NCBI GenBank assembly: GCA_002350615.1
Contig: DEFD01000031.1
Coordinates: forward strand, 14,368 to 78,367
Length of the DNA: 64,000 nucleotides
DNA from: Bacteroidales bacterium UBA2861
GTDB lineage: Bacteria > Bacteroidota > Bacteroidia > Bacteroidales > UBA932
Reading direction: 5' to 3'
Numbering within the stretch: position 1 is the stretch's first letter; each line of letters opens with the position of its first letter. The notes below the pieces were generated by a model. That model was not told where the DNA came from and did not search any database. It was given only the letters and a program-made list of their open reading frames with translations. Both the position numbers and the translations under genes were made by a program. This document shows, piece by piece, positions 59,667-64,000 of this stretch.

Positions 59667-62600
59667 ATGGCAGGGAAACGCTTATTCGTAGAAAAGAAAG
59701 AAATGTTCCGTGTGGAGGCAGCCGACCTTCTTGCGGAATTCAATGAGAATCTGTCCCTTCAGCTGGGGGGCTTGAGACTGCTCAATGTTTACGACCTCTT
59801 CGGCTTTTCGGATGAACTGCTGGACAAATGCATGTACAGAGTCTTCGGAGAGGCAGTTACGGACGAGGTGAGCACTTCATTCGATCTCGAAGGAAAGAAA
59901 TATATCGCGGTGGAATATATCCCCGGGCAGTTCGACCAGCGGGCTTCCTCCGCTGTGGACTGTGTCCATCTGATAGATCCGTCCGCACAGATCAGCATCA
60001 AGAGTTCGCGCCTCCTGCTCTTCGAGGACAGCGTCACTGACGAGGTCCTCGGGCAGATAGCCCATTATTTCATCAACCCGGTGGAATGCCGCAGGAAGGA
60101 CCTTTCCCGCCTCGAACTCGGTGAACAGGCGGGAGTTAAAGCCCTGGAAGACCTCAGCGGCTTCAACGCCATGCCGGAAGAAAGCTACGGGGCGTTCTGC
60201 AAGTCCCACGGACTGGCCATGAACACCGATGACCTCAGGGAAGTCGTGCGTTATTTCAGACAGGAGGGGAGGGCGCCGAGCGAGACCGAGCTCCGGATTC
60301 TGGACACCTATTGGAGCGACCATTGCCGCCATACCACATTTACATCTGAACTGGAGGAAATCAGCGTTGATGATTCATTCATGAAGGATGAGATCCAGGA
60401 GAGCCTGTCCCTGTTGCATGAAATGCGCGCAGAACTCGGGCGTGAGAATAAGCCCCTGTGCCTCATGGAGATAGCGACCATAGGCGCCCGCTGGCTTTCG
60501 CGTCACGGCATGCTCGACGACCTTGAAAAGAGCGAGGAGAACAATGCCTGCAGCATATTCGTGGACGTCGATGTGGACGGACGCATGGAAAAATGGCTGC
60601 TTCAGTTCAAGAACGAAACCCATAACCATCCCACCGAAATAGAACCGTTCGGAGGGGCTGCCACCTGCCTTGGAGGAGCCATCAGGGATCCTCTTTCCGG
60701 CAGGGCCTATGTCTATCAGGCCATGAGGGTAAGCGGCGCCGGCGACATCTGCGCCCCCGTATCGGCCACCATGGCCGGCAAACTGCCCCAGAGGATGATA
60801 AGCCGCAAGGCGGCGGCCGGATATTCAAGCTACGGCAACCAGATAGGCCTCGCAACCACCCATGTCCGCGAGATATATTCCGCCGGATACACAGCCAAGC
60901 GCATGGAGATAGGTGCCGTCGTGGGTGCGGTGAAGGCTTCTGCGGTACGCAGGGAAAGCCCGGCTCCGGGCGATGTGGTCCTGCTGCTCGGAGGACGTAC
61001 CGGCAGGGACGGAATCGGCGGAGCCACAGGTTCATCCAAGGAACATGACGAATCCTCACTGGAAAGCTGCGGAAGCGAAGTCCAGAAGGGCAATGCCCCT
61101 GAAGAGAGGCAGCTTCAGCGTCTGTTCCGCAGGCCGGAAGTATGCCGGCTGATAAAGAAAAGCAATGATTTCGGAGCTGGCGGCGTGAGCGTCGCCATCG
61201 GCGAACTGGCTGACGGGCTTGATATCTATCTCGACCGTGTTCCTGTTAAATATGCGGGCCTGAATGCCACTGAACTGGCGATCAGTGAATCCCAAGAGAG
61301 GATGGCTGTCGTAGTGGAAGCTTCCCAGGAGCAGGCTTTCCGGGATCTTTGCGCCGCCGACAATGTAGAAATCACCCATGTGGCAGATGTTACCGACAGC
61401 GCAAGGATGAGGATGTTTTTCCATGGGCAGACCGTCTGCGACATTTCCAGGGCATTCATCGACAGCGCCGGAGCGAAACATTTCGCCAAGGCTGAAATCT
61501 CCGCCGTGGAGGATGTGGATCCATTCAAACGCGTTCCTGAGGGCGGCAGTCTCGAAGAGAAGATGCTTTCCCTGATGGGATCGCCGAATGTGGCTTCGCA
61601 GAAAGGACTGGTGGAGATGTTCGATTCCACCATCGGCCGTTCCACGGTCCTCATGCCTTACGGAGGACGCCGTCAGGCCACCGAAACGCAGGTTTCAGCG
61701 CAGAAGCTCCCCGTTGACGGATATACGGATACCGCAAGCGTTCTCGCCTTCGGCTTCAATCCCGACATAGCGCTTTGGAGTCCTTATCACTCCGCCGCAT
61801 ATGCGGTGGTGGAGGCATGCACCAAAACCGTCTGCTGCGGAGCACCGTGGAGAGGAATGCGTTTCTCCTACCAGGAGTATTTCGAAAGGATGACATCGGA
61901 TCCGCACACATGGGGCAAACCCCTTGCGGCGCTCCTGGGTGCACTCAAGATGCAGAAGGAACTCGGCCTTCCTTCTATAGGAGGCAAGGATTCCATGAGC
62001 GGGACCTTCGCTTCCATCCACGTGCCTCCCACCCTAGTCGCTTTCGGGGTCGCCACCGCGGATGCGCGTAAGCTGATTTCTCCTGAGTTCAAGACTCCCG
62101 GCAACAGGATATACCTTGTCCGTCACACCCCCTTGGCTAACCGCATGCCGGATACCCGGATGCTGGAACGCAACTGGGACTTCGTGAATGAAAGCGTCGC
62201 TTCAGGCGATATCGTGTCAGCCTGGTCGCTTTCTTTCGGCGGCGTCGCAGAAGGCCTCGTAAAAATGAGCCTTGGAAACGGACTGGGTGTAGATGTGAAC
62301 ATCCCTGAGAAGGATCTGTTCTCGCTCGGATATGGCTCCATGCTGGTGGAAAGCCGCTCGGAACTGGATTATCCGGAAGCCGAACTCCTCGGCAAGGTGA
62401 CGGAATGCGACATCTGCATAAACGGGGAGCGCCTCTCTCTCGGAAACCTGGAAAAGGCATGGGAAGGACGCTATTTCAAGCTCTATCCTCCCAGGGTGAA
62501 GGCGGCTTTCGACAAGGAGGCTCCCGTCCCGAATGAACGACCTTACGACAGGTCCCTGCTGCATTACGGAGGAACTCCTGTTCAGAATCCTGTGGTCTGT

Positions 62601-63353
62601 CTGCCTGTTTTCCCGGGGACAAATTGCGACTACGACACCGCCAAAGCCTTCCGGAATGCTGGGGCGCAGGTCCGGCCCTTCGTATTCCGCAATCTTACGG
62701 GAGAGGACGTTATGGCTTCGATAGACGCCCTCGCCGGAGAGATTGACGGATGCCATATACTCGCTTTCTGCGGCGGTTTCTCCTCAGGGGACGAACCGGA
62801 CGGCAGCGGCAAGTTCATAGCGGACGTCATCGTGAATGAGAAAATCAGCGCGGCGATAAACGGACTCATTGCGAGGGGAGGACTGATCTTAGGGATCTGC
62901 AACGGTTTCCAGGCCCTGGTGAAGAGCGGTCTTCTTCCATACGGGAAGCCGGGCAAGGTTTCATCCGATTCTCCGACCTTGTTCCGCAACGACATAAACC
63001 GTCATGTTTCGCTTATCGCCACCACGGAAGTCGCGTCGGTCAATTCGCCCTGGCTCTCATCTTTCAGCAAGGGAGAGAGGCACAGCATAGCCTTCAGCCA
63101 TGGCGAGGGCAAGTTCGTGGTCCGAGAGGACCTCGCCCGCGAACTTTTCGACAACGGGCAGGTCGCCTTCCGTTACCTGGATAATCCTAACGGCTCATAT
63201 TACGGGATTGAAGGCATACTGAGCCCTGACGGGCATATCCTTGGCAAGATGGGGCACAGCGAACGCTACGAAACGAATCTGTTCAAGAACATCTCCGGCA
63301 ATTGCCGGCAACCGATATTTGAAAACGCAGTGAATTATTTCAGAGGCAAATGA
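59667..63353 (+). CDS. purL: Phosphoribosylformylglycinamidine synthase (large PurL)
   Basis: This protein of 1228 residues is the single-chain PurL with an N-terminal linker domain, two PurM-like halves and a C-terminal glutaminase. Motifs: YWSDHCRHTTF near residue 220, NETHNHPTEIEPFGGAATC near 315, GGKDSMSGTF in the second half, and the class I amidotransferase signature FPGTNCDYDTA with the catalytic Cys in GICNGFQAL. It makes FGAM from FGAR, glutamine and ATP. ATG 59667 is chosen; GTG 59646 would begin inside the upstream hairpin. It overlaps the second purC by 4 bases. Confidence 0.95.
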   Translation: MAGKRLFVEKKEMFRVEAADLLAEFNENLSLQLGGLRLLNVYDLFGFSDELLDKCMYRVFGEAVTDEVSTSFDLEGKKYIAVEYIPGQFDQRASSAVDCVHLIDPSAQISIKSSRLLLFEDSVTDEVLGQIAHYFINPVECRRKDLSRLELGEQAGVKALEDLSGFNAMPEESYGAFCKSHGLAMNTDDLREVVRYFRQEGRAPSETELRILDTYWSDHCRHTTFTSELEEISVDDSFMKDEIQESLSLLHEMRAELGRENKPLCLMEIATIGARWLSRHGMLDDLEKSEENNACSIFVDVDVDGRMEKWLLQFKNETHNHPTEIEPFGGAATCLGGAIRDPLSGRAYVYQAMRVSGAGDICAPVSATMAGKLPQRMISRKAAAGYSSYGNQIGLATTHVREIYSAGYTAKRMEIGAVVGAVKASAVRRESPAPGDVVLLLGGRTGRDGIGGATGSSKEHDESSLESCGSEVQKGNAPEERQLQRLFRRPEVCRLIKKSNDFGAGGVSVAIGELADGLDIYLDRVPVKYAGLNATELAISESQERMAVVVEASQEQAFRDLCAADNVEITHVADVTDSARMRMFFHGQTVCDISRAFIDSAGAKHFAKAEISAVEDVDPFKRVPEGGSLEEKMLSLMGSPNVASQKGLVEMFDSTIGRSTVLMPYGGRRQATETQVSAQKLPVDGYTDTASVLAFGFNPDIALWSPYHSAAYAVVEACTKTVCCGAPWRGMRFSYQEYFERMTSDPHTWGKPLAALLGALKMQKELGLPSIGGKDSMSGTFASIHVPPTLVAFGVATADARKLISPEFKTPGNRIYLVRHTPLANRMPDTRMLERNWDFVNESVASGDIVSAWSLSFGGVAEGLVKMSLGNGLGVDVNIPEKDLFSLGYGSMLVESRSELDYPEAELLGKVTECDICINGERLSLGNLEKAWEGRYFKLYPPRVKAAFDKEAPVPNERPYDRSLLHYGGTPVQNPVVCLPVFPGTNCDYDTAKAFRNAGAQVRPFVFRNLTGEDVMASIDALAGEIDGCHILAFCGGFSSGDEPDGSGKFIADVIVNEKISAAINGLIARGGLILGICNGFQALVKSGLLPYGKPGKVSSDSPTLFRNDINRHVSLIATTEVASVNSPWLSSFSKGERHSIAFSHGEGKFVVREDLARELFDNGQVAFRYLDNPNGSYYGIEGILSPDGHILGKMGHSERYETNLFKNISGNCRQPIFENAVNYFRGK

Positions 63354-64000
63354 CAAAAAAGGAACTGATATTCGACGGAAAAGAGAAACAACTTTTCTCT
63401 ACGGACGATTCCGATAAGGTCATAATCCGGTACAAGGATGTGACCCTCGCCTACGACAGCATCAAACGGGCGCGCTTCGACGGCAAGGGCGTGCTCAACA
63501 ACAGAATTTCCGCCATCCTGCTGGGATATCTCAACAGGAACGGAATCAGCACGCACTACCTGGAAACCGTCGGTGACAGGGAGCAGTTGTGCCGCAAGGT
63601 GGAGAACATCCCCCTGGAAGTGATCTGGCGCAAGCGGATAGCCGGGACCCTTGCCGCGGTTCTGGGTGTCGAAGACGGCTTCAAGACGGAAAACACCGTC
63701 ATCGACATGCAGTACAACAACGATGAACTGGGCGATCCTTTCATCAATGAGCATCACGCAGTGGCTCTCGGTCTTGCGAGCTACGATGAAGTCGGCAGGA
63801 TGCTCGATATCACCCGAAAGGCAGGAGACCTGCTCGAGGCCTTCCTGCACAGATGCGGTATTGAACTGGTGGACATGAAACTCGAGTTCGGACGTGCTTC
63901 CGACGACGGCTCGCTGATAATCTCCGACGAGATCAGTCCCGATACCTGCCGTCTTTGGGACAGCGCGACCGGGAAAAAGCTGGACAAGGATCGCTTCCGC
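63350..64000 (+). CDS. purC: SAICAR synthase, standard PurC (cut by window end)
   Basis: The first 217 codons of a normal bacterial PurC are present, running to the right edge. It has KGVLNNRIS, the RKRIAGTLAAVLG motif, GDPFINEHHAV and the full LVDMKLEFG and DEISPDTCRLWDSATG signatures with KLDKDRFR just before the edge. This is the E. coli-like form of the enzyme. Its start overlaps the purL stop (ATGA), so it belongs to the same operon as the short PurC. Confidence 0.93.
   Translation, partial: MTKKELIFDGKEKQLFSTDDSDKVIIRYKDVTLAYDSIKRARFDGKGVLNNRISAILLGYLNRNGISTHYLETVGDREQLCRKVENIPLEVIWRKRIAGTLAAVLGVEDGFKTENTVIDMQYNNDELGDPFINEHHAVALGLASYDEVGRMLDITRKAGDLLEAFLHRCGIELVDMKLEFGRASDDGSLIISDEISPDTCRLWDSATGKKLDKDRFR

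Noticed and set aside
1..64000. CRISPR arrays, insertion sequences, rRNA genes, origin of replication
   Set aside because: No regularly spaced repeats, transposase motifs, rRNA sequence or dnaA-box cluster were recognised by eye.

Overview
The window looks like the chromosome of an anaerobic member of the Bacteroidota, most likely a gut-type Bacteroidales of moderately high GC (judged by eye, about 50-55 percent). The evidence is the recurring Bacteroidetes promoter (TTTG, 19-22 bases, TAnnTTTG, often as TATATTTG), weak Shine-Dalgarno sites, and lineage-typical proteins: a split glycine decarboxylase, a TGS-uridine kinase fusion, OmpP1/FadL, glycine-lipid acyltransferase, lipid A N-terminal-domain protein, DUF1846, GH88 and GH127 enzymes. 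It codes for about 56 proteins and two tRNA-Val genes. No rRNA, CRISPR array, transposase or prophage was found, and no gene-free stretch exceeds 300 bases.

Region by region. 1-1522: two divergent glycosyltransferases. 1580-3860: tRNA-Val(TAC) followed by a visibly AT-rich accessory patch with a toxin, an XRE antitoxin and a SecB-like chaperone (a toxin-antitoxin-chaperone, or TAC, candidate) and a small lipoprotein. 3861-4894: a TM2 / CD225 / DUF2752 membrane-protein trio. 5007-5678: an unrecognised exported protein. 5754-10696: five overlapping genes for a heterodisulfide-reductase-like complex (HdrC, HdrB, short HdrA, second HdrC, membrane HdrE-HdrD fusion). 10709-14850: a MINPP-type phosphatase, an NhaC antiporter and a trpB2 gene preceded by a ribosome-controlled trp attenuator. 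15116-17097: a LytTR membrane regulator, an arginase-family protein and an unknown protein. 17094-24037: lipoate ligase, the complete glycine cleavage system (gcvT-H-PA-PB), lpd and trmO. 24030-30925: a HerA-like ATPase, then a polyamine ABC transporter operon that begins with an outer-membrane porin. 31053-44859: TGS-uridine kinase, PHP-type tyrosine phosphatase, an unusual copper-type P-ATPase, alcohol dehydrogenase, a coiled-coil/GH88 fusion, flavodiiron protein, nicotinate phosphoribosyltransferase, CPA2 antiporter and 5-formyl-THF cyclo-ligase. 44934-53621: OmpP1, superoxide dismutase, fRMsr, YitT, a second porin, fused glycine-lipid acyltransferase, LAB_N protein, DUF1846 and tRNA-Val(CAC). 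53742-58290: GH127-like glycosidase, FabZ, acyl-ACP thioesterase and a CofE-like ligase. 58470-64000: a purine cluster purC-purE-purL and a second, different purC cut by the window end.

The genes fit a fermentative anaerobe with oxygen and peroxide defence (flavodiiron protein, SOD, fRMsr), one-carbon metabolism (GCS, lipoate ligase, 5-FCL, purines), polyamine uptake and polysaccharide degradation. Packing is tight: 8 of 11 convergent gene pairs overlap at their stop codons, and several starts lie 4-8 bases after the promoter -7 box.

The items most worth a second look are the trp leader/attenuator (13258-13450), the TAC module (1817-3199), the Hdr cluster (5754-10696), a P1B-type ATPase with no visible nucleotide-binding domain (33434-35266), a coiled-coil/GH88 fusion (36525-38327), and an in-frame palindromic insert in gcvPB (20744-20811).
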